The position numbers were made by a program, and so were the translations under genes. A model generated the notes under the pieces. That model did no database searches. It saw nothing but the letters and a program-made list of their open reading frames with translations, and had not been told where the DNA came from. This document shows, in pieces, positions 43,853-52,054 of a stretch of 64,000 nucleotides of DNA; positions within the stretch are counted from its first letter, which is position 1; each line of letters starts with the position of its first letter. Source of the stretch: Bacillota bacterium (GTDB taxonomy: Bacteria; Bacillota; Clostridia; Christensenellales; CAG-138); NCBI GenBank assembly GCA_023455425.1, contig JAEYCM010000026.1:9932-73931 (forward strand). Reading direction: 5' to 3'.

Positions 43853-43932
43853 CAAAACATACCTCCATCCATGACTGCAGAAACCATTCTATCATGCCGG
43901 ACAGGCCAGCGCAAGCAAAACTTAAAAGAATA

Positions 43933-44020
43933 TGAGGTATCGCCGCCTGTGGCGGCGACGAAAGATTATTTTATTTAATGGCGGGAGGGCTTCGCCCCCC
44001 GCTCCCCCCTGAGGACATAC
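43933..44020 (-). repeat. Dispersed intergenic repeat, copy B (truncated)
   Basis: Read on the minus strand it carries CTCAGGGGG, GGGGGGCGAAGCCCTCCC, ATTAAATAAAATAATC and CGTCGCCGCC/GGCGGCGATACCTCA, the right half of the family. The left half is missing. Located between gpmI and secG. Confidence 0.75.
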
Positions 44021-44078
44021 GCACCCAAGCGGCACATCGACCCGCTTAAGAAGTGCGGCAATCACGCATATTTCACCA

Positions 44079-44107
44079 GGGGAAACAGCTTTTCCGCTGT
44101 TTTCCCC
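44079..44107 (-). terminator. Hairpin at the end of gpmI
   Basis: GGGGAAACAGC TTTTCC GCTGTTTTCCCC about 16 bases past the stop. There is no clear T-run, so it may be partial or stabilise the RNA end. Confidence 0.4.
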
Positions 44108-44122
44108 CGGTATCGTTTTTTA

Positions 44123-45661
44123 TTACGCTTCGATCAGGCTTTTGCCCGTCATATCCTCGGGTACAGGCAAGCCAAGAAGCGTGAGCAGCGTCGGGGAAAG
44201 GTCGCACAGCCTGCCGCCGTCGCGCAGTTTGGCGTCTCTACGCTGCGAGTCCACCAAGATGCAGGGGACCAGGCTGGTGGTATGTGCGGTGAACGGGCCG
44301 CCCGTTTCGGGGTCTACCATCATTTCCGCGTTGCCATGGTCCGCCGTAATGATGCAGCGTCCGCCCACTTCCAGTATGGCGTCCACCACCTGCTTGACAC
44401 AAGTATCCACCGCGTGTACGGCGGCCATCGCGGCCTCCATAATGCCGGTATGGCCCACCATATCGGGGTTGGCAAAGTTGAGGATCATAAGGTCATACGC
44501 GCCGCTCTTGACGCGCCTGACCGCTTCCTCCGCAACCTCATACGCGCTCATTTCGGGCTTTAAGTCATAGGTTGCGACCTTGGGGGACGGAATCAGCGCC
44601 CGATCCTCGCCGGTATAGGGCTGTTCCACGCCGCCGTTAAAGAAGAACGTCACATGCGCATACTTTTCGGTTTCCGCAATGCGCAGCTGCGTCCTGCCGA
44701 GCTTTGCAAGGTATTCACCCAGCGTATTGGTCAAAGCCACCGGCTGGTACGCCACGTTGACATACGGCCCAAATGTTTTATCGTATTGGGTCAGCGTCAC
44801 ATAATAGAGCGGGAAGAGCGTGCGCGCAAAGCCATCGAACTCCGGCAGGACAAGCGCGCGGGTGATTTCACGCGCGCGGTCGGGGCGGAAGTTATAGAAA
44901 ATGACGCTGTCGTTCGCGGAGACGGTGGCGACCGGGAGCCCGTTTTCCGTGACCACGGCGGGGAGTACAAACTCATCCATCACGCCCGCTTCATAGGAGC
45001 GCTCCATTGCCGTAACCGCGCTTCCCACCGCGACGCCTGTGCCATACACCATGGCGTCGTACGCCTTCTGCACACGCTCGTAGCGGTTATCACGGTCCAT
45101 GGCATAGTAGCGGCCCATGACAGTTGCGATCTTGCCGCAGCCAAGTTCTTTTAATTCCTGCTCCAGCTGCCCGATAAAGCCCTTGCCGCTGTCCGGGGGA
45201 ACATCGCGCCCGTCCATAAAGCAATGGATGAACACGCGATTTAGCCCCTTATCCCGCGCGAGTTTTACAAGCGCGTACAGGTGCGTCAAATGGCTGTGCA
45301 CGCCGCCGTCCGAGCAAAGGCCCATCAGGTGCAAGGCGGAAGAATGCTTGCGGCAGTTTTCGATTGCGCCGTAAAACGCGGCGTTGTCAAAGAAATCGCC
45401 GTCGGTAATCGACTTGCTGATGCGGGTAAACTCCTGGTATACGATGCGGCCCGCGCCGATGTTCAGGTGGCCGACCTCAGAGTTGCCCATCTGCCCTTCG
45501 GGCAGACCCACATCCATACCGCTTGCGCCGATGCGCGTATGCGGGTATGTATCCCACAGCGCCATCACGTTTTTGACGCCGTCGGCCGCGATAGCGTTGC
45601 CTTCCGTCTCTTTCCGGCAACCAAAGCCATCGAGTATGATCAATGCGGTAACTGCCTTCAT
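44123..45661 (-). CDS. gpmI: 2,3-bisphosphoglycerate-independent phosphoglycerate mutase
   Basis: 512 residues, alkaline-phosphatase fold with two Mn ions. LIILDGFG with the metal Asp, MGNSEVGHLNIGAGR with the catalytic Ser, HCFMDGRDVPPDSG, and ITADHGNAEMM are all intact. Interconverts 3- and 2-phosphoglycerate in glycolysis. ATG at 45661 with GAGG upstream is preferred over GTG at 45667. It begins seven bases after the tpiA stop, so the two are one transcript. Confidence 0.96.
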   Translation of the reverse strand: MKAVTALIILDGFGCRKETEGNAIAADGVKNVMALWDTYPHTRIGASGMDVGLPEGQMGNSEVGHLNIGAGRIVYQEFTRISKSITDGDFFDNAAFYGAIENCRKHSSALHLMGLCSDGGVHSHLTHLYALVKLARDKGLNRVFIHCFMDGRDVPPDSGKGFIGQLEQELKELGCGKIATVMGRYYAMDRDNRYERVQKAYDAMVYGTGVAVGSAVTAMERSYEAGVMDEFVLPAVVTENGLPVATVSANDSVIFYNFRPDRAREITRALVLPEFDGFARTLFPLYYVTLTQYDKTFGPYVNVAYQPVALTNTLGEYLAKLGRTQLRIAETEKYAHVTFFFNGGVEQPYTGEDRALIPSPKVATYDLKPEMSAYEVAEEAVRRVKSGAYDLMILNFANPDMVGHTGIMEAAMAAVHAVDTCVKQVVDAILEVGGRCIITADHGNAEMMVDPETGGPFTAHTTSLVPCILVDSQRRDAKLRDGGRLCDLSPTLLTLLGLPVPEDMTGKSLIEA

Positions 45662-45668
45662 GCGCACC

Positions 45669-46415
45669 TCAATAATTGACGACCTTGGAGAAATCCTCGG
45701 CCTTCAGGCTCGCGCCGCCGATGAGACCGCCGTCAATTTCCGGCATGGCCATCAGTTCGGAAGCGTTCTTGGGGTTCATGCTGCCGCCGTATTGGATGCG
45801 CACCTTTTCGGCAGTTTCCTTGCCGTATACGCTTGCAACCGCCGCGCGCACAACGCCGACGGTCTCGTTCGCCTGCTCGTTGGTGGCCGTCTTGCCGGTG
45901 CCGATGGCCCAGATGGGTTCATAGGCGATAACAAGCTTCTCTGCATCCGCGGCGGAGATATCCTTCAATGCGGCAACGGTCTGGCCGGAAACGAACGCGT
46001 CGGTTTCGCCCGCTTCGCGCTGATCGAGCGACTCGCCTACGCAGATGATGGGCGTGATGCCCGCAGCGATCGCCGCCTTGGCGCGCGCGTTGACGCTTTC
46101 ATCGGTTTCACCAAAGTACTGCCTGCGCTCGCTGTGGCCGATGATGGCGTAGGAAATACCAAAGGCCTTGAGCATATCCGCGCTGACTTCGCCCGTGAAC
46201 GCGCCCTTTGCGGCCCAGTGGATGCTCTGGGAACCAAGCTTGATGTTGGTGCCCGCGATGAGCGGCTGCACCACGGCAAGGTCAACATAGGGCGGGCACA
46301 CGACGACTTCCGCCTTCGCGTCCTTTACCAAGGGAATGAGTTCGGTTACAAGTGCCTTCGCCTCGTCGGGCGTCATGTTCATTTTCCAGTTGCCTGCGAT
46401 AATGGGTTTGCGCAT
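45669..46415 (-). CDS. tpiA: Triosephosphate isomerase
   Basis: 248 residues, TIM barrel. Active-site Lys in AGNWKMN, His in IGHSERR, Glu in VIAYEPIWAIGTG and phosphate loop YGGSMNPKN and DGGLIGGASL are present. Interconverts dihydroxyacetone phosphate and glyceraldehyde 3-phosphate. Separated from pgk by a 243-base gap largely filled by repeat copy C. Confidence 0.97.
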   Translation of the reverse strand: MRKPIIAGNWKMNMTPDEAKALVTELIPLVKDAKAEVVVCPPYVDLAVVQPLIAGTNIKLGSQSIHWAAKGAFTGEVSADMLKAFGISYAIIGHSERRQYFGETDESVNARAKAAIAAGITPIICVGESLDQREAGETDAFVSGQTVAALKDISAADAEKLVIAYEPIWAIGTGKTATNEQANETVGVVRAAVASVYGKETAEKVRIQYGGSMNPKNASELMAMPEIDGGLIGGASLKAEDFSKVVNY

Positions 46416-46491
46416 GTGTTGAAATCCTCCAATCGTTCAAATCATAACAATACTATTGGGCGCTGCCTTTACATTGACCTGTTTATAGTCC

Positions 46492-46661
46492 TTAAGGTAT
46501 CGGCTCTTACAGAGCCGCCGCTAATTTTTTTGTATTGGGGAAACTCCGTTTCCCCAAACCCTTTCCTTGAGAACGTCCGTACCCAAGGGGCGCGGGGGGC
46601 GAAGCCCTCCCGCTATTAAATAAAATAATCCTTCGTCGCCGCCATTGGCGGCGATACCTTA
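46492..46661 (+). repeat. Dispersed intergenic repeat, copy C (most complete), abutting pgk
   Basis: 170 bases running from TTAAGGTATCGG to GCGATACCTTA, so the ends are inverted repeats of about 10 bases. Internal hairpins are CGGCTCT/AGAGCCG, GGGGAAAC/GTTTCCCC, GGGGGGCGAAGCCCTCCC and CGTCGCCGCC/GGCGGCGA. Its last three bases are the complement of the pgk stop codon (TTA at 46659-46661). Confidence 0.8.
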
Positions 46662-47846
46662 CTTATCGTTGAGCGCGGCCACGCCGGGCAGAACCTTTCC
46701 TTCCAGGAACTCCAGCGAAGCGCCGCCGCCGGTGGAAATGTGCGTCATCTTCGCAGCAAAGCCAAGCTTCTTCACAGCGGAAGCGGAGTCGCCGCCGCCG
46801 ATGATGGTGGTGCCATCGCAATCCGCGCAGGCCTGCGCCACAGCCTTGGTGCCTTCCGCAAATGCGGGGAATTCAAACACGCCCATGGGTCCGTTCCAGA
46901 TAACGGTCTTGGCGGCCTTGATGGTTTCCGCAAACAGCTTGGCGCTTTCCGGCCCGATGTCAAGGCCCATCCAGTTTTCGGGGATAGCGTCGGCCTTTAC
47001 GGTCTGGTGTTCGGCATCCGCGGCAAAGGCGGTGGCGACCACGGTATCAACGGGCAGCAACAAGCTGACGCCCTTTTCCTTGGCCTGCGCCATGAGGTCG
47101 CGGGCGAGGCCGATGCTTTCCGCATCGAGCAGCGAAGAGCCGATTTCATAGCCCATGGCCTTGTAGAAGGTGAACATCATGCCGCCGCCGATAATGAGGC
47201 TGTCGCACTTGTTCAACAGGTTGGTGATGACGCCGATCTTATCCGCGACCTTCGCGCCGCCTAAGATCGCGACGAACGGACGGACGGGATTATCGAGCGC
47301 TTCTCCCATAATGGAAAGCTCCTTGCCAATGAGGAAGCCGGCCACGGCGGGAAGGTAAGCCGCCACGCCCGCTGTGGAAGCGTGCGCGCGGTGCACGGTG
47401 CCAAACGCGTCGGAAACGAAAATATCCGCCAAGGAAGCAAGCTGGCGGGAGAATTCAGGATCGTTGTCCGTTTCTTCCTTGTGGAAGCGGACGTTTTCAA
47501 GCAGCACGACCTCGCCGTCTTTCATGGCGGCAATGGCGGCCTTGGCGCTTTCGCCAATGGTATCCTCCGCAAAGGCGACCTTTACGCCCGGAAGATGGGA
47601 AGCAAGCTTGTTCGCCACGGGGCGCAGGGAGAACTGCGGGTCCACTTTGCCCTTGGGGCGGCCAAGATGGGAGCAGAGGATCACTTTTGCGCCCTGCTCA
47701 AGCAGGTATTTCACGGAGGGGAGCGCCGCCACAATGCGCTTGTCGTCCGTTACGTTGCCTTCCGCGTCCAAAGGAACGTTGAAGTCCACGCGCACCAGCA
47801 CGCGCTTGCCCTTTACATCGATGTCCTGTATGGTTTTCTTTGCCAT
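46659..47846 (-). CDS. pgk: Phosphoglycerate kinase
   Basis: 395 residues. RVDFNVPLD, SHLGRPKGK, the hinge region VAILGGAKVADKIG, and the nucleotide site IIGGGDSASAV followed by STGGGASLEFLEG are canonical. Makes ATP from 1,3-bisphosphoglycerate. ATG at 47846 has GGAGG seven bases upstream. No gap gene lies upstream in this window. The stop codon is formed by the end of repeat copy C. Confidence 0.97.
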   Translation of the reverse strand: MAKKTIQDIDVKGKRVLVRVDFNVPLDAEGNVTDDKRIVAALPSVKYLLEQGAKVILCSHLGRPKGKVDPQFSLRPVANKLASHLPGVKVAFAEDTIGESAKAAIAAMKDGEVVLLENVRFHKEETDNDPEFSRQLASLADIFVSDAFGTVHRAHASTAGVAAYLPAVAGFLIGKELSIMGEALDNPVRPFVAILGGAKVADKIGVITNLLNKCDSLIIGGGMMFTFYKAMGYEIGSSLLDAESIGLARDLMAQAKEKGVSLLLPVDTVVATAFAADAEHQTVKADAIPENWMGLDIGPESAKLFAETIKAAKTVIWNGPMGVFEFPAFAEGTKAVAQACADCDGTTIIGGGDSASAVKKLGFAAKMTHISTGGGASLEFLEGKVLPGVAALNDK

Positions 47847-48019
47847 ATCCATTCCTCCTGCCGTATTAATAAATAATTCTTATAACAAGACCATTTCATT
47901 TGCACAGACTTCCCCATGCTCTGCTGTTATTTTAACATATCGGGGCGCACGCGCAAGGGGATTCTGGGCCAATGCGCAATTCGCAGTTAAGAGAATACGC
48001 CCGCTTGGAAAAGGCGTGC

Positions 48020-49129
48020 TTATACCAAGAGCCGTTCCGGGACCGCAAACGGCTTTTGGGGGGTGACTTCATCAATGGGACCCCCGCCCAGGCACTCTTC
48101 CCCGGAATAAAACACGGCCCACTGGCCCATAGTCACCGCGCGCTGGGGTTCCAGAAACTTCACCGCTGCCCCTTCTTCCGTGACCGTTACCTCCACCTGC
48201 TGGTCCGGCTGGCGGTAGCGGAACTTGGCCGTGCAGGAAAAGCGTTCCGCGGGAGGAGCTCCCGCGATCCAGTTGACTTTGCCGCAGGAAAGCGCGGTGG
48301 AATACAGTTCCTCCTGCTCGCCCTGCTGGACGATGAGAAGATTGCGGGAAAGATCCTTGCCGATCACAAACCAGCTTTCGCCCGAGCCTTCCTTTCTTCC
48401 GCCTATCCTCAGGCCCTTTCTCTGGCCCATCGTATAATACATCAGTCCGTCGTGGCGTCCCACGACGCGACCGGATAGATCCGCCATATCCCCCGGCTGC
48501 GCGGGCAGAAACTGCATCAAGAACTGCTTAAAGTTTCGCTCGCCGATAAAGCAGATGCCGGTGCTGTCTTTTTTTTCCGCGTTCGCAAGGCCAGATTCGC
48601 GCGCAATACGCCGCACCTCGCCTTTTTGAAGCTCGCCGATCGGGAACATGGCGCCTAACAGCTGCTGCTGAGTCAATCCCGCGAGAAAATACGTCTGGTC
48701 CTTGTTCTGGTCGAGCGCACGCTGCAGGCGCACGTTGTCCCCACTGCGCTCCGTGCGCGCGTAATGCCCCGTCGCCAGATATTCCATATCCGCCGTGCGG
48801 GAAAGCTCCAGGAACGCGCGGAACTTGATTTCCGAATTGCACAGCACGTCCGGGTTGGGCGTGCGCCCCATCCGGTATTCGGAAAGAAAGTAGGAAAAGA
48901 CACGCTCCTTGTATTCCTTGGCGAAATTCACCGTGTAGTAGGGAATGCCGATTTTGTCCGCCACGCGGCGGACATCCTCATAGTCTTCCGCTGCGGTGCA
49001 GACGCCGTCCTCCCCCTCTTCCTCCCAGTTTTTCATAAATACGCCCACGACTTCATGGCCCTGCTGTTTTAACAACAGGGCCGCAACGGCGGAATCCACC
49101 CCGCCGGACATCCCAACCATAATCCGCAT
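48020..49129 (-). CDS. mnmA: tRNA-specific 2-thiouridylase MnmA
   Basis: 369 residues. PP-loop MVGMSGGVDSAVAA, GVFMKNWEEE, NPDVLCNSEIKF with the first catalytic Cys, LATGHYAR, and DSTGICFIGERNF with the second catalytic Cys. Installs the 2-thio group at tRNA wobble U34 with sulfur relayed from a cysteine desulfurase. It starts four bases after the stop of a heavy-metal-associated domain gene. Confidence 0.95.
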   Translation of the reverse strand: MRIMVGMSGGVDSAVAALLLKQQGHEVVGVFMKNWEEEGEDGVCTAAEDYEDVRRVADKIGIPYYTVNFAKEYKERVFSYFLSEYRMGRTPNPDVLCNSEIKFRAFLELSRTADMEYLATGHYARTERSGDNVRLQRALDQNKDQTYFLAGLTQQQLLGAMFPIGELQKGEVRRIARESGLANAEKKDSTGICFIGERNFKQFLMQFLPAQPGDMADLSGRVVGRHDGLMYYTMGQRKGLRIGGRKEGSGESWFVIGKDLSRNLLIVQQGEQEELYSTALSCGKVNWIAGAPPAERFSCTAKFRYRQPDQQVEVTVTEEGAAVKFLEPQRAVTMGQWAVFYSGEECLGGGPIDEVTPQKPFAVPERLLV

Positions 49130-49133
49130 ATGT

Positions 49134-49337
49134 TTAAAGTATGGCGATGGACTTTATTTCAAAGCCCGCTTCCGATATGGCGGTTTTGAGCGCTTCCGTA
49201 TCCCCGTCCCAGAGGACGTCGGCGCTGCCCACCTGCACGTCGTTTACGGTGGCTTTTAAGTCCGTAAGCGCCTCTGTGACGCTGCGTACGCAATGCGCGC
49301 AGCCCATGCCTTCAATTTCAAGCCTAAAGTGCTTCAT
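49134..49337 (-). CDS. Heavy-metal-associated (HMA) domain protein
   Basis: 67 residues, a single ferredoxin-like HMA domain. IEGMGCAHCVRSVTEAL is the GMxCxxC metal loop of CopZ/MerP-type chaperones. Binds a soft metal, usually Cu(I), with Hg(II) possible. There is no copper ATPase beside it; it is probably co-transcribed with mnmA (4-base gap). The ATG has AAAGGA upstream; an in-frame extension to 49529 is rejected. Confidence 0.85.
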   Translation of the reverse strand: MKHFRLEIEGMGCAHCVRSVTEALTDLKATVNDVQVGSADVLWDGDTEALKTAISEAGFEIKSIAIL

Positions 49338-49562
49338 GTTGTGTTCCTTTCCGGCCTTCCTTTGCCTGCTGTTTTCCCCGGGTCGTTTCAACCAGTATAC
49401 CACGCAGGAAAAAAAACATGAATGCTGCGGCGCATATGGAATTGCAAAGAAATTGCAAAAACAGGGTATCCCGGCTTTGTAACCAATTTTTAAGCCTCTG
49501 CGTACTATATACCATCGGCGTCGAACCACGCCAATCGCTCAAAAAACAAGGAGGCTTTTTGT

Positions 49563-49781
49563 ATGAGCTGTTTCAACAACTTCGGTGGCGATAACAACTG
49601 GTGGTGGATTGTTATCCTGTTCATCTTGCTCACCTGCAACGATGACAACTCCTGCATCAACAGTATCCGTAATGCAGTCTGCGGTGACAACCTCTTCATC
49701 ATCATCGCGCTGCTGCTCCTGTGCAATGGCAACTGCGGCAGGGACACCTGCGGCATCAGAGACACCTGTGGTTGCAACTAA
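49563..49781 (+). CDS. Small Cys/Asn-rich hydrophobic protein, unknown
   Basis: 72 residues. Two hydrophobic segments (WWWIVILFILLTC and NLFIIIALLLLC) and a Cys-rich end (CGRDTCGIRDTCGCN); eight Cys in all. It resembles the small high-cysteine proteins seen widely in spore-forming Clostridia, for which I know no function. Ribosome site AAGGAGG is ideal and the gene has its own terminator (49807-49834). A spore-coat role is only a guess. Confidence 0.7.
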   Translation: MSCFNNFGGDNNWWWIVILFILLTCNDDNSCINSIRNAVCGDNLFIIIALLLLCNGNCGRDTCGIRDTCGCN

Positions 49782-49806
49782 GAGAAAACTTCTGTAAGTA
49801 ATAAAA

Positions 49807-49834
49807 AAGCAGGATGCCTACCGGCATCCTGCTT
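49807..49834 (+). terminator. Terminator of the Cys-rich small protein gene
   Basis: AAGCAGGATGCC TACC GGCATCCTGCTT, followed by TGCTGTTT. Confidence 0.75.
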
Positions 49835-49912
49835 TGCTGTTTCCGAAAAGGATAGTCTTTCCATTCGCTCAAAACTTGAAACGGTTATCGCATATTTTCT
49901 ATTCACTAATAC

Positions 49913-49941
49913 TTGACCAAAATAATGGGAAATGGTATAAC
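49913..49941 (+). promoter_or_regulatory. Sigma-A promoter of the ECF S-component gene
   Basis: TTGACC (49913-49918), 17 bases, TATAAC (49936-49941), about 30 bases before the TTG start, leaving no room for a riboswitch. Confidence 0.6.
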
Positions 49942-49971
49942 GATTCAAAAGGACTTCAGGAGGATGATACT

Positions 49972-50460
49972 TTGAACACGCAAAAGCCTGTCAACCGTTT
50001 GGCGCTTTCGGGGCTACTGGCGGCAGTTGTCGTCATACTGACCATTGTGACATATTTCCCCATCCCAGGCGTAGCGGGGGCGTACATCAATCTGGGCGAC
50101 GTCGGCGTGTACCTTTCCGCGTTCCTGCTGGGTTCTCCCTGGGGCATTCTCGCGGCGGCCATCGGCAGCGGCCTTGCCGACCTTATTTTAGGCAGCGCCC
50201 TGTATGCGGGGCCGACGTTTGTCATCAAAGGGGCAATGGCGCTTGTTGCAGCACTTCTCATCGCCCGCTGGAAGAAGCCGTTTCCCGCTGTTCTATTGGC
50301 AGGGCTTTTGATGCCCGTTGGATATTTTATATTTGAAACCTTCCTCTACGGCGCGGAGGGTGCCGCTGTGAGCCTCCCCTTAAACGGGCTCCAGTACGCG
50401 GCGGGCGTCCTCATTGGATACGCCGTCATCCGTCTGGCGCAGCGGTTCAAGAAAAGCTGA
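49972..50460 (+). CDS. ECF transporter S component (substrate-binding membrane protein)
   Basis: 162 residues, five to six membrane helices. AYINLGDVGVYLSAFLLGSP and AAAIGSGLADLILG are typical of vitamin-type S components that plug into a shared EcfT/EcfA energising module, which is not in this window. The start is TTG at 49972 with AGGAGG seven bases upstream; a longer frame crosses the promoter. Substrate unknown (a vitamin or precursor). Confidence 0.78.
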   Translation: MNTQKPVNRLALSGLLAAVVVILTIVTYFPIPGVAGAYINLGDVGVYLSAFLLGSPWGILAAAIGSGLADLILGSALYAGPTFVIKGAMALVAALLIARWKKPFPAVLLAGLLMPVGYFIFETFLYGAEGAAVSLPLNGLQYAAGVLIGYAVIRLAQRFKKS

Positions 50461-50471
50461 ATAAAAGCATG

Positions 50472-50512
50472 AAAAAGCCTTTCCCTGGATTGATCCGGGG
50501 AAAGGCTTTTTT
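50472..50512. terminator. Bidirectional terminator
   Basis: AAAAAGCCTTTCCC, loop, GGGGAAAGGCTTTTTT; T-runs on both strands serve the S-component gene and the convergent hemerythrin gene. Confidence 0.85.
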
Positions 50513-50526
50513 GATATCGGGAAAAT

Positions 50527-50925
50527 TTATTTGATTGTCTTTGCGTAATCACCAATCTTCTTGTCCATACCCGAAATATGCTGGGTGAGCCAGTTGATCA
50601 TCATCTGGTTCGCCTCCAATATCACCAGGATGTTCCCGCCGGATTTCGAGTATTCTTCCTTCAGCTTTGCAAGGCGGGAAAGAAAATCGGCATGCGCCTT
50701 TTTCTGGAACTCGTAGTCCGGATACCGAATGGAGAGCATGTAACGCTCCTCGTCCCCAAAGTGCTGTTTGGTATAGGTATCCAGGAACTCGAGCAGCTCG
50801 CCGATGTATTCGGCGGATTTGCGGTTTTTCCCCGCTTCAAACAGCGCATCCGCTTTCTCAAACAGTGTTTTGTGCTGATCATCGATCGTAGCGACGCCTA
50901 CGGTAAGGTTGGGAGTCCACGGCAT
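50527..50925 (-). CDS. Bacteriohemerythrin
   Basis: 132 residues, four-helix bundle. IDDQHKTLFEKAD, LDTYTKQHFGDEERYM, KKAHADFL and WLTQHISGMD supply the His/Glu/Asp ligands of the diiron O2 site. Such proteins bind or scavenge oxygen in anaerobes and microaerophiles. ATG at 50925 is taken, with an in-frame ATG at 50937 possible. Single-domain, no kinase or chemotaxis fusion. Confidence 0.9.
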   Translation of the reverse strand: MPWTPNLTVGVATIDDQHKTLFEKADALFEAGKNRKSAEYIGELLEFLDTYTKQHFGDEERYMLSIRYPDYEFQKKAHADFLSRLAKLKEEYSKSGGNILVILEANQMMINWLTQHISGMDKKIGDYAKTIK

Positions 50926-51013
50926 ATCAGAACACATCCTTTCAGCCTATCATTCGTTATACTCTATATCGGATGTATGATCTTTAAAAATTACCGTTTT
51001 CGCAAAAACAACC

Positions 51014-51832
51014 CTATACGCCGATCAACCGTTCAATGGCATAGGCGACGCCATCCTCCTCATTGGATCGCGTCACAAAGCGCGCAAGCGCCTTCACCGA
51101 CGATACGGCGTTTGCCATGGCTACGCTCATCCCGGCAATGCGCAGCATTGGGACATCGTTCATGCCGTCCCCGCAGGCGATCAGCGCCTCCCGCGCAGTG
51201 CCAAGGTGTTCCAACAGTACGTCGAGCGCGAACGCCTTATCCACCTCCGGCGGCATGATCTCAATAAACGGCGGCTCGGAGCCGAATATGTTCAACTCCC
51301 CCGCAAAACGGTCTTTGAGTTCCGCTATGGCGGCCTGCGCATCAAAAGGCTCGCCCACCAGCATCATTTTTTCGATCGGGTAGTCGATAAACCCCGGCAG
51401 GTCCTCTACCAGCCGGATGCTCAGGTTGTTATTGTACGCCTCCATATGCACATAACGGTTGTCAGGATACGGCGTAATGACGCCTTGCGCGTCGTAGGCG
51501 AGCGGGTAAACCGGCTTCTCCTTGGCCCATTCGCATATCTTCCGTACGGCGTCCGCAGGAAGGTGGCGCTGGATCACGGGCGTATTGGACCGGCATTCCA
51601 AAATGAGCGCCCCATTGTAGCAAAGGATATACCCGCCCAGCCGGTCAAGCCCAAGCTCCCGCGCCACGGGCACTACGCCCATGAGCGGCCTGCCCGAAGC
51701 AAGCACCACGGCGACGCCCGCTTCGATCGCGCGGCGAATGGCCTCTTTCGTATAGGGAGTCACTTCTTTTTTTGCGTTGGTGAGCGTGCCGTCCAAATCC
51801 AGCGCCAGCACGCGGTACATATTGTTCTGCAT
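51014..51832 (-). CDS. HAD-superfamily Cof-type sugar-phosphatase
   Basis: 272 residues. HAD motif I LALDLDGTLTN, motif II VLASGRP, motif III Lys in the region PEVDKAFAL and motif IV ACGDGMNDVPML, with a type IIB cap between motifs II and III. Dephosphorylates sugar phosphates or FMN/PLP-like substrates; substrate not predictable. Several ATGs occur (51838, 51832, 51820) with weak ribosome sites. Single gene. Confidence 0.85.
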   Translation of the reverse strand: MQNNMYRVLALDLDGTLTNAKKEVTPYTKEAIRRAIEAGVAVVLASGRPLMGVVPVARELGLDRLGGYILCYNGALILECRSNTPVIQRHLPADAVRKICEWAKEKPVYPLAYDAQGVITPYPDNRYVHMEAYNNNLSIRLVEDLPGFIDYPIEKMMLVGEPFDAQAAIAELKDRFAGELNIFGSEPPFIEIMPPEVDKAFALDVLLEHLGTAREALIACGDGMNDVPMLRIAGMSVAMANAVSSVKALARFVTRSNEEDGVAYAIERLIGV

Positions 51833-51972
51833 AAACATCCGCTTTCTATTGTCGCTGTGTACCATCATAACAAACGATGCGCACCTGCCACAAGCGAGAA
51901 AATGACGGAAATGATCCCCTGTACAGTCCGCGTTCCATCCGGTTCTTCTCAATCGCGTAACATCCGCCCCTT

Positions 51973-51992
51973 ACAGCTGTCTATACAGCTGT
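51973..51992. promoter_or_regulatory. Candidate NiaR operator
   Basis: ACAGCTGT, CTAT, ACAGCTGT: two copies of a palindromic half, directly upstream of and touching the -35 box of niaR. It resembles the paired ACACCTGT-like boxes reported for NiaR regulons. Confidence 0.6.
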
Positions 51993-52020
51993 TGCTCTTT
52001 TCGATATAAGCCGTTATAAT
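51992..52020 (+). promoter_or_regulatory. Sigma-A promoter of niaR-nadABC
   Basis: TTGCTC (51992-51997), 17 bases, TATAAT (52015-52020). The -10 box includes the ATG at 52019, which excludes that codon as the niaR start. Confidence 0.7.
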
Positions 52021-52054
52021 GGAACATAATCAGCGCGAAAAAAGGAGAGGCACG

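Noticed and set aside
45384..46619. 411-codon plus-strand ORF across gpmI/tpiA
   Set aside because: Antisense to two intact glycolytic genes and extends into repeat copy C.
49842..49971. Vitamin riboswitch before the ECF S-component gene
   Set aside because: The likely promoter lies about 30 bases from the start codon, leaving too little leader.
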